Positions 10,101 to 19,032 of a stretch of DNA of 64,000 nucleotides are shown here, in pieces (position 1 is the first letter of the stretch; every line of letters starts with the position of its first letter). The notes beneath the pieces are model-generated. The model did no database searches, had not been told where the DNA came from, and worked only from the letters and a program-made list of their open reading frames with translations. Position numbers and translations under genes: made by a program. This stretch comes from Eubacterium ventriosum. GTDB taxonomy: Bacteria; Bacillota; Clostridia; Lachnospirales; Lachnospiraceae. The stretch spans positions 310,001 through 374,000 of the forward strand of contig NZ_CP102282.1 in NCBI RefSeq assembly GCF_025150745.1, given 5' to 3'.

Positions 10101-12293
10101 CTGGTCTGCCATAAGAACTCCCATTCCCAAAGGATGAAGGTTCTTGCCTTCCCAATATGCATCACCTGCAGGATTTAAATTCTTTGTTGCATCCTCCAAT
10201 TCATTTAAGTAACCTAAAACTGCCTCTCCATCAAACTCTGCATTAGTTGGAAGAGCAAATGTTGGAAGAAGTCCTGCAAACTCTGAAACTGTTGTAAATG
10301 AAAGTCCTTCAATAGTCTTTAAATCACCTCTTACAGATGAATATGTTGCAAATGCCTTATTATCATCTGTTGAATTTTTCCACTGATGAGGAAGCATACA
10401 TATAAATGTCTGATCTGTAAATCCATTCCTCTTAAGACTTGTTGTAGTCTTATATGTTGAAGTTACCTTTGCTTTACTGTCATCATAACTGTATGTAACT
10501 TTTGTATCTGTAACAAAAGCATATCCATGTCTATAGAATGTTTCAATCTGTGATTTATCTTTCATTGTTCCAATAGACATATAACCGTTAGTTTCAGGGA
10601 ATGTTACTCTAATATAACTTCCGATTTTCTTAAATGTTGTATTTTCAGGAACAGTTAAACAATAATAACTTTTTGATGTTTTTGTTTTGCTCTTGTTATC
10701 ACTGTCTGTAATTTCAAGACCGATATGATCTGCTTTCATTGAATCTAGATTTTTTGCCAATATTTCATTTCCGTTACCGTCAAAAATTGATGTAATGGCT
10801 AATGATGAAATATAAACTGACTTTGTATCGCCATATTCTGTATAGATGTAAGGTGAACCTTTTACAAATGTACTTGTCATTGCAACATGATTGTCGTCTG
10901 CAAGCTGTGCTGTTACTGAATAGTCACCATATCCACTTACCTTATCACAAGCTGTAGCTGTATCAAGGTTTTCAGGCAAAATATAAAAATCAGTTTCAGT
11001 TTCAGAATTAACCGATACGTTTACATCAGTACTGCCCATGTCAGGAAGCCAGCCACTTGTTGCTGTCAAAATGCCAAGTCCCTTAGTTGAATATTTCATT
11101 TTCATTGGAAGAGTTGACATTAAGTTTCCAAACTTATTAATAAGCATTGACTGCCACCAGTCATTACTTGCTATCGGTGATTTAACATCATCTGTTTTGT
11201 AAACAGGTAATTTTGCTTTTTCGTTGTACATTGAATTTGCAAGATATGTTCCCTTACCGTTTGAAACAACATACGAATCAGGAAGGTTTGGAATACTATG
11301 GGTTACCTTTCTGTCGCCTGCTTTGTACTTATAAACCTTCATTTCCTTTATGCTAAATCCGCTACCACTTTCAACCCTTGTATATCCATACATTCTTACA
11401 TAACGTGCATTGGCATATAGTTCAATATTTGCAACTTCATTACCATAACCTTTAAGCTGTCTGTATAAAGTTGTCCAATTACCCCCATCTTTTGAAACCT
11501 GAATGTCATACATCTTTCCTGCATCAGATGACCAATCAATTTCAACACGTCCAATATCATAATTTGCTCCAAGGTCAACCATCAACCACTGATTGTCTTT
11601 TTCTCCTGATGTCCAATATGAATTGTCATTTCCATCAACTGCATTCTTAGCCAATACAGAAGTCTGGTCAATTACTCCATTATCGTCGTACATCCACCAT
11701 ACATCTCTTAATGATGATGCTGTAGCATTTTTATTTAAGGCAAGATTTTCACCATAATCTACGGGTCTTTTTGTTACCCCGTCTTTACCGTACACTTCAA
11801 ACTCATACAAAGAATATCCGTAAGCTTCTAAAGCCTTCTTTGTCATATAAACTCGTACATATCTGGCATTTGCTGTTATGTTTAAGTCCTCATTTCCACC
11901 TTTGCAATCGGAATTAACATAAACATCACTCCAATTTTCTTCGTCATTTGAAACCTGAATCTTGTATTCCTTGGCATAGGCACCTTCCCAATATAACTTT
12001 ACGCCTGTTACATCAGTAACTTTTCCCAAGTCAACATAAATCCACTCTGTGTTATCATTCCATGCACTTTCCCATCTTGTACCGGTGGATCCATCTACTG
12101 CATAAGCCGGGTCACTATTTCCCACTGAAGAACTTGCATACACCATTCTTCCTGTAGAAATTACATAAGGTGAATCGTCTGCTGCCATAACATTTTGAAT
12201 CTGCCCTGCCGGCAACATTCCCGTAACCATTGCCGCTGTCAAAAAGGCCGCTGCGGTTTTCTTTGCCACTGCAATCTTCTTACCTTTTCTCAT
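7131..12293 (-). CDS. Secreted multidomain endo-beta-1,3-glucanase (GH81) with discoidin domains
   Basis: About 1720 residues. A signal peptide (roughly 1-38, ending near NVMAADD) is followed by two F5/8 type C (discoidin) domains (about 40-165, 185-325) and a GH81 catalytic domain (about 335-1110). GH81 signatures are SPIASNDWWQSM, DHHFTYGYFMFAA (Asp) and NQESASESLFSW (Glu pair). Then come a chitobiase C-terminal-like domain (about 1135-1210), discoidin, a second chitobiase-like domain and two more discoidins. Known GH81 activity is hydrolysis of beta-1,3-glucans; five discoidins suggest polysaccharide binding. No sorting motif is seen, so the enzyme is probably released. ATG at 12293 is preferred over one 33 nt upstream because GGAGG lies 10 nt before it. 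Confidence 0.9.
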   Translation of the reverse strand: MRKGKKIAVAKKTAAAFLTAAMVTGMLPAGQIQNVMAADDSPYVISTGRMVYASSSVGNSDPAYAVDGSTGTRWESAWNDNTEWIYVDLGKVTDVTGVKLYWEGAYAKEYKIQVSNDEENWSDVYVNSDCKGGNEDLNITANARYVRVYMTKKALEAYGYSLYEFEVYGKDGVTKRPVDYGENLALNKNATASSLRDVWWMYDDNGVIDQTSVLAKNAVDGNDNSYWTSGEKDNQWLMVDLGANYDIGRVEIDWSSDAGKMYDIQVSKDGGNWTTLYRQLKGYGNEVANIELYANARYVRMYGYTRVESGSGFSIKEMKVYKYKAGDRKVTHSIPNLPDSYVVSNGKGTYLANSMYNEKAKLPVYKTDDVKSPIASNDWWQSMLINKFGNLMSTLPMKMKYSTKGLGILTATSGWLPDMGSTDVNVSVNSETETDFYILPENLDTATACDKVSGYGDYSVTAQLADDNHVAMTSTFVKGSPYIYTEYGDTKSVYISSLAITSIFDGNGNEILAKNLDSMKADHIGLEITDSDNKSKTKTSKSYYCLTVPENTTFKKIGSYIRVTFPETNGYMSIGTMKDKSQIETFYRHGYAFVTDTKVTYSYDDSKAKVTSTYKTTTSLKRNGFTDQTFICMLPHQWKNSTDDNKAFATYSSVRGDLKTIEGLSFTTVSEFAGLLPTFALPTNAEFDGEAVLGYLNELEDATKNLNPAGDAYWEGKNLHPLGMGVLMADQLGETELRDTFLKRMKKILVNWFTYEGKDDISYFIYNNNWGTLYYEQSEFGANAAICDHHFTYGYFMFAATVLATYDNEFYNDYKGMIEMMIRDYAGPSDNDSEYCRFRAYDMYEGHSWAGGYADNDSGNNQESASESLFSWVSMYLWGVLTENDEYRDAGVFGFTNEMEAVEQYWFDYDKDNWIKEWPYNVVGQVYGGINFYGTFFGGQPLYVYGIQWLPISEYLTYYGMNQSRCAEIYQGLLDDTTIAMAKAVQAAKNEGKSQEEIDKMLKEYPQADTGWQHITWPFLSQTNPSLAMEKFLANDTKVQKTDTANTYWFINSMKQLGVKTTDIVATGDCSAAVYYNKDTSKYTATVWNPTNDTKVVTFKTNGNKIGTATIGAKALVNFEVYKNKSFNIVQASTPEISVPSGKYDDTQYVTISSETPGVTIYYTTDGTMPTTSSKVYDGVFAVSSTATVKAIAVKDEYITSAMASSTITVNGTDVSLKDNIALGKNVKVSSSENPSVDGSKIVDNDGTTRWSSEFTDNQYCQIDLGKNYTINKVTFNWEASYAKEYKIQVSKDGNNWTTVYENNNGKGGEESIVFDATECRYVKMQGVKRALAYGYSLWEMGVYEAAKVETPIFSIPSGTYSKALNVNISSNTKGVEIRYTTDGSTPNEKSNLYVPSIKISKNTTLKAIAYRKGMIDSPVATAEYKIDGSSTEPEQPTTPDTSETKIISTGCKTVTSGSENDVFGGKNAVDGDKGTRWSSNFADDAWIYVDLGKTYSINKVVLTWEGAYGKAYKIQTSTDGKTWKTVKNVTNGKGGEETVAFNSTDARYVRMQGVERALPYGYSLWEMEVYGKVSGSVSDDSNNEDSSVPSGTNVAKSAKATSSGNEADAMAAKYAVDGDNGTRWSSNFVDDAWLLVDLGKAYTINKVVLNWEGAYGKAYKIQTSTDGKNWTTVKNVTDGKGGEETITFDATKARYVRMQGVERALPYGYSLWEMSVYTK

Positions 12294-12441
12294 TATTTTC
12301 TTACCTCCTAAATAAAAAAAATACAATATATACTTTTACCCCTCTAAAACCTTCCGTACCTGGATTTCTTTAAAGAAATATTCTAGTCCTTTCCAATCTA
12401 AAACATTCTCAAAAAATCAAATTACTTTTCTAGAATATTTT

Positions 12442-12457
12442 AGGAAAACGTTTTTTG
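12442..12457. promoter_or_regulatory. Possible LacI/CcpA-type operator upstream of the GH81 gene
   Basis: GGAAAACGTTTTTTG has the AAACGTTT core of LacI-family operators and partly matches a catabolite-response element. It lies about 150 nt before the GH81 start inside a 323-nt AT-rich gap (12294-12616) that otherwise shows no gene. Carbon control of a glucanase would be logical, but the match is imperfect. Confidence 0.35.
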
Positions 12458-12616
12458 CAATATTTCAACAAAGAATAGTTGATTTTAGACGTATTTTTGT
12501 ATATATTGTATAATTTTTACTTAATTTTACTATTATTTAGCTCGAAAATTCGGCATAATTAAAATTTTATTTCTTTCATATTTTTATAAAAACGATTCAT
12601 TTTTCTAAAAATAGTT

Positions 12617-13099
12617 TTATGCTAATACTTTTCCTTCAGGGAATATTGTTCTAAATACTTTTCTTACTAATGGTCCTGCAATAATTAACTGGAATGGTAA
12701 TGCCATTACAAAATTCTTTGGTATGTTAGTTAACCAGATGAATAATACGTTGCTGAAATCACCCATTCTAATACTTGCTTCAACCGCACCATAAAGTGAC
12801 ATTATAATTACCATTGGAACAACCATTGAACATGAAACTGAAATTACTTTTCTAAGTGTACTGCTATCCGGCTTAACCAAATATTTAAAGGCAAATCCCT
12901 TAGCCAATCCTGAAACTACAAACCAATCCATACATGCTGCAAATACATAGGCAATTGGAAATCCTAACCATGCATCCTTAATAACCTGGGCGTTAAATGT
13001 TCCTGTGTGTAATGTTACGTTGTAAATGCTCATCCATAAAACCATAGTGAAGCACATAATTACTGTGTAAATAAAACTTTCTCTCTTATTCTGTGGCAT
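12617..13099 (-). CDS. DUF2798 family membrane protein
   Basis: About 160 residues with four hydrophobic segments (roughly residues 10-30, 45-65, 85-105, 125-145). The pattern of two paired helices with MPQNKRESFIYT at the start and LPFQLIIAGPLVRK near the end matches the DUF2798 family, whose function is unknown. ATG at 13099 has GGAGG 7 nt upstream, so I prefer it to an upstream start 36 nt earlier. It stands alone between the GH81 and SulP genes. Confidence 0.75.
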   Translation of the reverse strand: MPQNKRESFIYTVIMCFTMVLWMSIYNVTLHTGTFNAQVIKDAWLGFPIAYVFAACMDWFVVSGLAKGFAFKYLVKPDSSTLRKVISVSCSMVVPMVIIMSLYGAVEASIRMGDFSNVLFIWLTNIPKNFVMALPFQLIIAGPLVRKVFRTIFPEGKVLA

Positions 13100-13233
13100 A
13101 ATAAATCCTCCTTTTATTTTTGTGTTCTTTTTCAACAGTGAAATCCATCTGCATTGCTATTCTCAATGAGTTCAGTGTGGAAGACTTTTATTCAAACATA
13201 AGAAGTTTCCGTTTAGCTCATTTCACATAATAA

Positions 13234-13279
13234 AAAGTAGAGATGTAATAGTTGTTAAACTCGTTACCATCTCTACTTT
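13234..13279 (-). terminator. Terminator after the sulP transcript
   Basis: AAAGTAGAGATG pairs perfectly with CATCTCTACTTT around a 22-nt loop that itself pairs partly, followed on the minus strand by TTTTTATTA. It lies about 250 nt beyond the SulP stop, after the GGDEF remnant. Confidence 0.7.
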
Positions 13280-13446
13280 CGTATCTGACTTTCACTGCGT
13301 TCTTTTAATTTCCTTAGGTATTCTACAGTAAAATTTTATTTTTCGTAAGTACTTTTTTAAATTTCGGCACTTTAAACAATAATATGTATAAAGCTACTTT
13401 AAGGCACACACTATTGCATAAAAAACCTCACGAAATAATGCTGATA

Positions 13447-13524
13447 TTATCTTACATTTCCGCCTTTCATGGCTGCCTTTCTCTGATACATTTTCTTGTC
13501 AGCATTTTCAAGAAGAATTTTTAA
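13447..13524 (-). pseudogene. C-terminal remnant of a GGDEF (diguanylate cyclase) gene
   Basis: Just after the SulP stop, the minus strand encodes LKILLENADKKMYQRKAA followed by MKGGNVR and a stop. The ENADKKMYQRK stretch is the usual C-terminal end of a GGDEF domain (ADxxMYxxK). Nothing else of the domain is present, so this is a 26-codon relic in the 13100-13526 gap. Confidence 0.5.
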
Positions 13525-13526
13525 GT

Positions 13527-15641
13527 TTAATTCTGATTTTCTCTCAGATTTTCAATTAATTTAAACACTTCCGGATGCTTTTCTTTTAAATGCTCATCAA
13601 GAACATGTCTTCTTTCCTTAAATCTTTCTGCCATTTCAGGATGTTCATCCCTGATTCTTCTATGTATTTCTTCTCTATGCTTTTCTAAACGTTCAGCAAT
13701 AGTTTTTTCATCTTTTCCTGAAATATTAACAATCTCTTTTAGATGTTCTTCAAGATGCTCTAACCACTCGTCCTCGTCAAAAGCATCCATATGTGACCAG
13801 CTTCCGTGGAAAAGTTTCTCCATATCTCCTGTTTTCTTTAACTGCTGAATCTGCAAAACAATCTGCTTTTCAATTTGCTCTTCACTTTCAGCTCCGTATG
13901 CCCAAACGAACTCCTGAACCTTATTATCTACTCTTTTTCTTGAAGCACTTCTTTCTTCATTTTCTACGCCACCCTCTAAAGGATAAGGTCTTCCAATACC
14001 CATATCCTTCAAAGCAATGTGAATAGTTCTTCTAACTCTTCCTTCTTCAATCATATACCCTAGCCCCAGTGTTCGAAGTTGCTCATTAATCTTTGCAATA
14101 TGTTCAGTAATATAAAATCTAATGCCTTTGTCTTCAAGTGACTTGTACAACATTGCCAGCCTATCTGCTGCAGTTATGTCAATACTTCCAACGCCACCTG
14201 CATCAAGAATTACAGCTTTGGTATCCGGTTTTATGCTGTCTTCAATATCGCGTTGCAACACCTGAATATTGCCAAAAAATAAATTACTGCTAAATCTATA
14301 AATTACAACTCCTTCAATGGCATGTATTTGTCTTCCCTCGTTCAAATCCCTAAAATGTCTATGCCCCGGCTGTATTCCAAGAAAACATCTTGAAGGTTTT
14401 GATGTTCTTATAATCATTTCTGTAAAAGAAAGAATAATACCAATTAAAACACCATTTATTGTTCCAAGTAAAAGTACACCGAGAAAAGCTCCCATAAAAA
14501 TTAGAAATTCAGTTCTGCTTACCTTCCACAACCTTGCCGCCAAGTCAAACTCCGTTGCACCCATAAGTGCTGAAATAACTATTGCCGTCAAAATAGGAAT
14601 AGGAAGATATCCGATAAATCCTGTTCCGCAAAGAAGTAACACTATCATAGAAAATCCTGCCACAATGCCTGTAAGCTGAGTTTTTGCCTGATATTGTTCA
14701 CCCATTGCCGTACGGGAAACTGAACCGTTAATAGGGCAACATCCTGTAAAAGCAGCCATAAAATTACCTAGGGAAAATGCAAAAATCTCCTGATTATCAT
14801 TTATTCTGTAATTATTTTTTTGAGCAAAACTATTCTCTGCCAACAAAGTTTCAGCCATAATTACTACTGCCACCGACAAACTGATAGTAATAGTCTGCTG
14901 AATTGGAATAGCCGAGAAATCAGGAATACTCCACTTTGGAAGTCCCGGCTCTACTGCATTTAAAGTCTTAATTCCCCAATCTCTTATTGGAAGACTTATT
15001 GTGAAAATCGTACCCACAAACATTAAAACTACTGCCATTGGAAATTTAGGCATTATCTTCTTCGAGGCAAAAAGTATTACCAGTGCTATCACTCCCATAA
15101 TTACTGATGGCATATTTATATTAAGCGCAGTCTTATAGATATGTTCGGCTAATTCGAAAAACTCTCCTGTTCCCGATGTGCCTCCCATAACCTTTGGAAT
15201 CTGCATTAATATGATTGTTGTACAAATACCTGTTATAAAACCACCCATTACCGGTGCTGAAATGTAATTAACCAGCTTTCCGGCTTTCATAAAATAAAAA
15301 GCCAACAACCATAAGGCAACAAAAAACGTCATAACAGGAACTGCTGCCATAGCCTTGTCTGAACCAGCCTCTATGTTAAGTGTCAAAAGCGCTGAACCTA
15401 CAAGAGCTGCAGGAGCCGCGTCCACACCAAATATAAACTGAGGCGATGTAGAAAAAAGTCCAAAAACAAGAATTGGAAATACCGAACCATACAATCCGTA
15501 AACTGCAGGCAGACCGGCTATCTGTGCATATCCCATAGAGATAGGAATAGACACCGCCATAATAATAATTCCTGCAATAATGTCCTTTATAAAATTGTCT
15601 TTGTTATAATTTCTTAATGTTTGCAATAGTTTTATATTCAT
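13527..15641 (-). CDS. SulP family anion transporter with STAS domain and long helical tail
   Basis: The 704-residue protein has a SulP membrane domain (about residues 15-420; opening IIAGIIIMAVSIPISMGYAQ, with AGLPAVYGLYGS) with 10-14 hydrophobic segments. A STAS domain follows (about 440-550; DAGGVGSIDITAADRL). Known role: uptake or exchange of anions such as sulfate or bicarbonate at the cytoplasmic membrane; the substrate cannot be read. After STAS there are about 150 extra residues, highly charged, helical and rich in Glu, His and Arg, longer than the usual SulP tail. AGAAAGG precedes ATG. Confidence 0.92.
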   Translation of the reverse strand: MNIKLLQTLRNYNKDNFIKDIIAGIIIMAVSIPISMGYAQIAGLPAVYGLYGSVFPILVFGLFSTSPQFIFGVDAAPAALVGSALLTLNIEAGSDKAMAAVPVMTFFVALWLLAFYFMKAGKLVNYISAPVMGGFITGICTTIILMQIPKVMGGTSGTGEFFELAEHIYKTALNINMPSVIMGVIALVILFASKKIMPKFPMAVVLMFVGTIFTISLPIRDWGIKTLNAVEPGLPKWSIPDFSAIPIQQTITISLSVAVVIMAETLLAENSFAQKNNYRINDNQEIFAFSLGNFMAAFTGCCPINGSVSRTAMGEQYQAKTQLTGIVAGFSMIVLLLCGTGFIGYLPIPILTAIVISALMGATEFDLAARLWKVSRTEFLIFMGAFLGVLLLGTINGVLIGIILSFTEMIIRTSKPSRCFLGIQPGHRHFRDLNEGRQIHAIEGVVIYRFSSNLFFGNIQVLQRDIEDSIKPDTKAVILDAGGVGSIDITAADRLAMLYKSLEDKGIRFYITEHIAKINEQLRTLGLGYMIEEGRVRRTIHIALKDMGIGRPYPLEGGVENEERSASRKRVDNKVQEFVWAYGAESEEQIEKQIVLQIQQLKKTGDMEKLFHGSWSHMDAFDEDEWLEHLEEHLKEIVNISGKDEKTIAERLEKHREEIHRRIRDEHPEMAERFKERRHVLDEHLKEKHPEVFKLIENLRENQN

Positions 15642-15794
15642 TTTTAAACCTTTCTGTGTGCCTATAATTGTCAGATTTTAAGCTTTTGTAATATTTGTTC
15701 TTCTGACAAAGCCAAATAAGGATTTTGTATATTATATTACTATTATGTCATTGCCAATTCAATGCTAAATTATTACTTTTATATTGTTAAACAC

Positions 15795-15828
15795 AAAAAT
15801 AGCCACAGTTTAAACCATGACTATTTTT
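15795..15828 (-). terminator. Terminator after the split XRE gene
   Basis: AAAAATAGCCACAG pairs with CATGACTATTTTT with one mismatch, and the minus-strand arm ends in TTTTTGTGTTT. It closes the host XRE transcript. Confidence 0.6.
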
Positions 15829-15844
15829 ACCAAAAATTATATAG

Positions 15845-16727
15845 CTATTTTTTGTTCACAAACATTCTTGTTATTAAAGCCACTATCGGGGAAAGTACTC
15901 CTGCTATCGGCCACACAACCCATGAAATATCCCACTTTCCTGTTGGAAATGACCATCCTAAATAGATTGCCACAAAGATTAACCAGTACACTAGCATAAC
16001 GGCTCCAACAACAGGAGCTTCTTTCTTTTTCTTAACAGTGTAGTCGCCTTCCTGCAATAATACGTCAAAACTTGAATTAACTATGCCTACTCTCACAAAA
16101 AGATTGACTGCCACTGCCACGATCAGAAGCAAAATTGAAACTGATATCACTACAATATCATCTTTTGCGTTAATTCCTGCGCAAAGCATTAATGGCACAC
16201 AGCTTAAAATACATAGAACTACTCCAATTCCAACTGATATTGTAAACTTCCCCGAGAAACCATTCTTCTTTTCTCTGACAATGCCATCAACACCATATTC
16301 AGTTTCTATTTCTTCTTTGCCTAGAAATTCATATTTAGAGGATTCCCTTCCGCTTAAAATAAATAGAAATACTGCTACAGCCACCATTACAAGAAGTATT
16401 GCCACGCCTATTCCGCTGGCAAAATCCTCTGTAATTCCAATTCTTCTGCTTTCACTTAAACCTATAAGGGCAATCAATGGTGCTGCAGATGCCACACATA
16501 AAGATACTCCAAATGCTATGATAGGTGACGTTTTAGTCTTAATTCGTAAAAATTCATCTGCCTCTTCCATAGTAACCTTTCGAAGCTTCTTAGAACTTTC
16601 CGTACTTTTAAAACCATCAACGTTTTCCGCTTCTTCAATTTCATCTTTTAATAAGTAATCAGTTGTAACGCCAAAAATTCTTGCCATTTCCAAAATTCTG
16701 TTTAAATCAGGCACTGACTGGCCCGTC
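15845..16727 (-). pseudogene. XRE regulator with membrane domain, 3' part, cut off by the mobile element
   Basis: The open frame begins mid-motif with ETGQSVPDLNRILEMARIFG, the second half of an XRE helix-turn-helix, followed by about 220 residues with five to six hydrophobic segments. The missing first half lies 16.9 kb away at 33604-33710. Joining 107 nt of that piece to these 883 nt gives exactly 330 codons with a normal SKWETGQSVPDLN junction. The gene is therefore interrupted by the integrated element and would be restored by precise excision. A GTG at 16714 could still express the truncated membrane part. Confidence 0.85.
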
Positions 16728-16765
16728 TCCCTTAATTAAAGATATTGTTGGGTAAAAAAGAAAGG

Positions 16766-18388
16766 TCAGTCGATTTTGCCGATGAAGCGGTAGTAGATTT
16801 CTACTTCCTGCTCACGGCTTCCGTCCTCGCCCTTGACAGCTTCGTGGACGGTTATTTTTTCAATTAGAGTGTTCAGAAGTTCGGCGGTCAGCTCCACAGG
16901 GTTGACATACTGTTTCATCAGGGCAATCCACTTTTCAGCATCCGCTGCGGTCTGTACGGCGGCTTCCATCGTTTCGTGAAGCTGTCTTATTTTTGTTTCA
17001 AGCTCCTTTTGCTCGTTCTGGTACTTCTCGGACAGCATATTGAAGTTATACTCGGTTATGCGTCCGGCAGACCAGTCCTCATACATTTTAGCAAACAGCC
17101 CGTCAACCTCGGCTTTACGCTTCTCTGCCTTTTTCAGCTCCGCAGCCTGCTTTTTCTTCGCAGAGTTTCTTTCCCTGTCGCTGGCATTGAGCAGGCGTTT
17201 CAGCAGATTGTCCTCGTCTTTCTGTGCCAGCATAGACCAGTATTGCAGTCTTGCAAGCACATAGGCATACAGTACATCATAGCGGATATAGTGCATGGAA
17301 CACTGGCGTAATCCCTGCCCGTTCTTGCTGCAATGGTAGTACCCGTATGGGTTCTTATTCTGCTTGTTTTCCCCATAGGCTAAAGACCATCCGCAGTCTG
17401 CACATTTTATCAATCCTGCGAAAATCTGTGTCGTACCGTTTCTGCGTTTCCTGCGTCTGCTTGCAATCAGCTCCTGAACTTTTTGGAACACTTCTTCAGA
17501 AATGATGGCTTCGTGGGTATTTTCCACACGATACCATTCTTCCTGCGGCTTCCGCACCTTTTTCTTGTTCTTGAATGAAATGTTGCTCTGCTTGTTGTGA
17601 ATGCTGTGACCGATGTAGGTTTCCTCTTTCAAAATGCTCTTGACCTGTGCTATCGTCCACGCATAGGCTTTTTCTGCGGGCGCACCGGCGTAGATATTGG
17701 CGAAAGTCCCGTATCTTTCATAGTTCAGCCAGCCGGGGGTAGGTACTTTTTCCTCCACCAGAATCCGTGTAATGCTGGCGGCTCCACGCCCGTGTACAGC
17801 AAGGTCAAAAATCTTCTCTACAATCCAGCGTGTTTCCGGGTCGATCAGAAGATGACCTTTTTTGTCCGGGTCTTTTACATAGCCCAGCGGTGCATAGGCT
17901 CCATAGTGTGCGCCATTGGCAAATCTTGTGTGCATGGCAGCCTTGACCTTTTTGCTGGTCTGTCGGGCGTGCATTTCATTCAGGATGTTTAAGAACGGTG
18001 CAAGCTCGCTTTCTCCGTTGATGGTGTCCACATTGTCATTGATGGCAATGTAGCGTACTCCCTTGCTGGGGAAATAGATTTCCGTGTACTGACCGGTCAG
18101 GATATAGTTTCTTCCCAGACGGGATAAGTCCTTTGTGACAACGCAGTTGATTTTCCCGTCCTCGATGTCATCAATCATCCTTTGGAAACTTGGACGCTCG
18201 AAATTTGTCCCACTCCATCCGTCGTCAATGTACTCGTCTACAACGGTCAGCCCATGCTCTGCGGCATACTGTCTAAGCATCATGCGCTGGGTCTGGATAC
18301 TGCCGCTTTCCCCCTGTAATTCATCGTCACGGCTCAATCTCAAATATAGTGCAGTGTTATAAATCGTTGTATTGTATGGTTGTTTCAC
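16766..18388 (-). CDS. Large serine recombinase (TnpX/TndX-like)
   Basis: About 540 residues: resolvase catalytic domain (about residues 10-160; LYLRLSRDDE with the catalytic Ser, and KDLSRLGRN), Recombinase domain (about 175-290), zinc ribbon (CADCGWSLAYGE, then CS...C near 345-380) and a C-terminal coiled coil (about 400-480). Known role: catalyses excision and integration of the element through a circular intermediate. GTG at 18388 is chosen because GGAGG lies 10 nt upstream; the open frame extends 69 nt further without a ribosome site. It lies at the left end next to attL, as in Tn4451 and Tn5397. Confidence 0.93.
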   Translation of the reverse strand: MKQPYNTTIYNTALYLRLSRDDELQGESGSIQTQRMMLRQYAAEHGLTVVDEYIDDGWSGTNFERPSFQRMIDDIEDGKINCVVTKDLSRLGRNYILTGQYTEIYFPSKGVRYIAINDNVDTINGESELAPFLNILNEMHARQTSKKVKAAMHTRFANGAHYGAYAPLGYVKDPDKKGHLLIDPETRWIVEKIFDLAVHGRGAASITRILVEEKVPTPGWLNYERYGTFANIYAGAPAEKAYAWTIAQVKSILKEETYIGHSIHNKQSNISFKNKKKVRKPQEEWYRVENTHEAIISEEVFQKVQELIASRRRKRRNGTTQIFAGLIKCADCGWSLAYGENKQNKNPYGYYHCSKNGQGLRQCSMHYIRYDVLYAYVLARLQYWSMLAQKDEDNLLKRLLNASDRERNSAKKKQAAELKKAEKRKAEVDGLFAKMYEDWSAGRITEYNFNMLSEKYQNEQKELETKIRQLHETMEAAVQTAADAEKWIALMKQYVNPVELTAELLNTLIEKITVHEAVKGEDGSREQEVEIYYRFIGKID

Positions 18389-18418
18389 GGTTAAAAATCC
18401 TCCTTCTAAAAGAAACAA

Positions 18419-18466
18419 CCCACGCTTATACAATACTCGCTGGTACAAGTATATCATAAGCGTGGG
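18419..18466. promoter_or_regulatory. Inverted repeat over the recombinase promoter
   Basis: CCCACGCTTAT at 18419 and ATAAGCGTGGG at 18456 form an 11-bp perfect inverted repeat with a 26-nt gap. Minus-strand TATACT (-10-like) lies between the arms. A third copy, GTATAAGCGTGGGTT, lies at the right end of the element (about 33545-33559). It may bind a recombination or repressor protein. Confidence 0.5.
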
Positions 18467-18495
18467 CTGATTGACAGTCGTTATTCCGTATTTTT

Positions 18496-18681
18496 TCAGG
18501 AAGCGGCGGCAGCGTGCTGGATCACATCTTCCAGCAGGCTGTCAAGCGGCTTCCCATCCTGTGCGAAATGCTCCGATACCTTGATACGGACTTTCCCCAT
18601 GACAAAATACTGGGTGCCGTCTTTTTCGGTAAGCAGGGTGCCGCTGCTTTTGTTATTGCTCTCGTTTTTGCTTTTTGCCAT
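18496..18681 (-). CDS. Transposon-encoded protein TnpW family
   Basis: The 61-residue product has a Lys/Asn/Ser-rich head and a conserved core, TEKDGTQYFVMGKVRIKV, that matches the small TnpW proteins of Tn4451-type elements. Their function is not settled. GGAGG lies 9 nt before ATG. It sits just upstream of the recombinase gene. Confidence 0.7.
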   Translation of the reverse strand: MAKSKNESNNKSSGTLLTEKDGTQYFVMGKVRIKVSEHFAQDGKPLDSLLEDVIQHAAAAS

Positions 18682-18757
18682 AGGCAGTTACCTCCATAAA
18701 TGAAATATGCCCGACAAGGGAATGTCAGACAGGTGTACAGCCGCAGACTGTCTCCGT

Positions 18758-19032
18758 GTCAACCAAACCGTGTCAACCGGCAGAAAAGACTTTGAAAACA
18801 ATCCATAGGCGCTCTATTATTACTTTTTACTTTTTCTTTGATTTCTTGGTTGACATGGTTGACAAAGGAGAGAAATGCCCCAAATATCAGGCTTTTCCCC
18901 GTCAACCGGCTGTCAACCAAAGCGTCAACCAAACTGTCAACCGGTGGCTTTTCAGAATGGAAGTTCCATTTGCCGGGCTTCTTCTTCCGTGATTTCCTGA
19001 AAACCGTCCCCCTCCGGCGGAGCTTGGTTGAC
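18758..19032. repeat. Nine GTCAACC iteron-like repeats
   Basis: GTCAACC occurs at 18758, 18772, 18901, 18912, 18924 and 18936, and its complement GGTTGAC at 18848, 18857 and 19026. The four copies at 18901-18942 are spaced 11-12 bp, about one helical turn. They sit at and just after the 3' end of the VapE gene, filling most of the 18682-18951 gap, and may be an origin or initiator-binding array. Confidence 0.6.

Noticed and set aside
18758-18942. Plus- and minus-strand frames over the GTCAACC repeats
   Set aside because: Short, compositionally biased by the repeats, and without ribosome sites.
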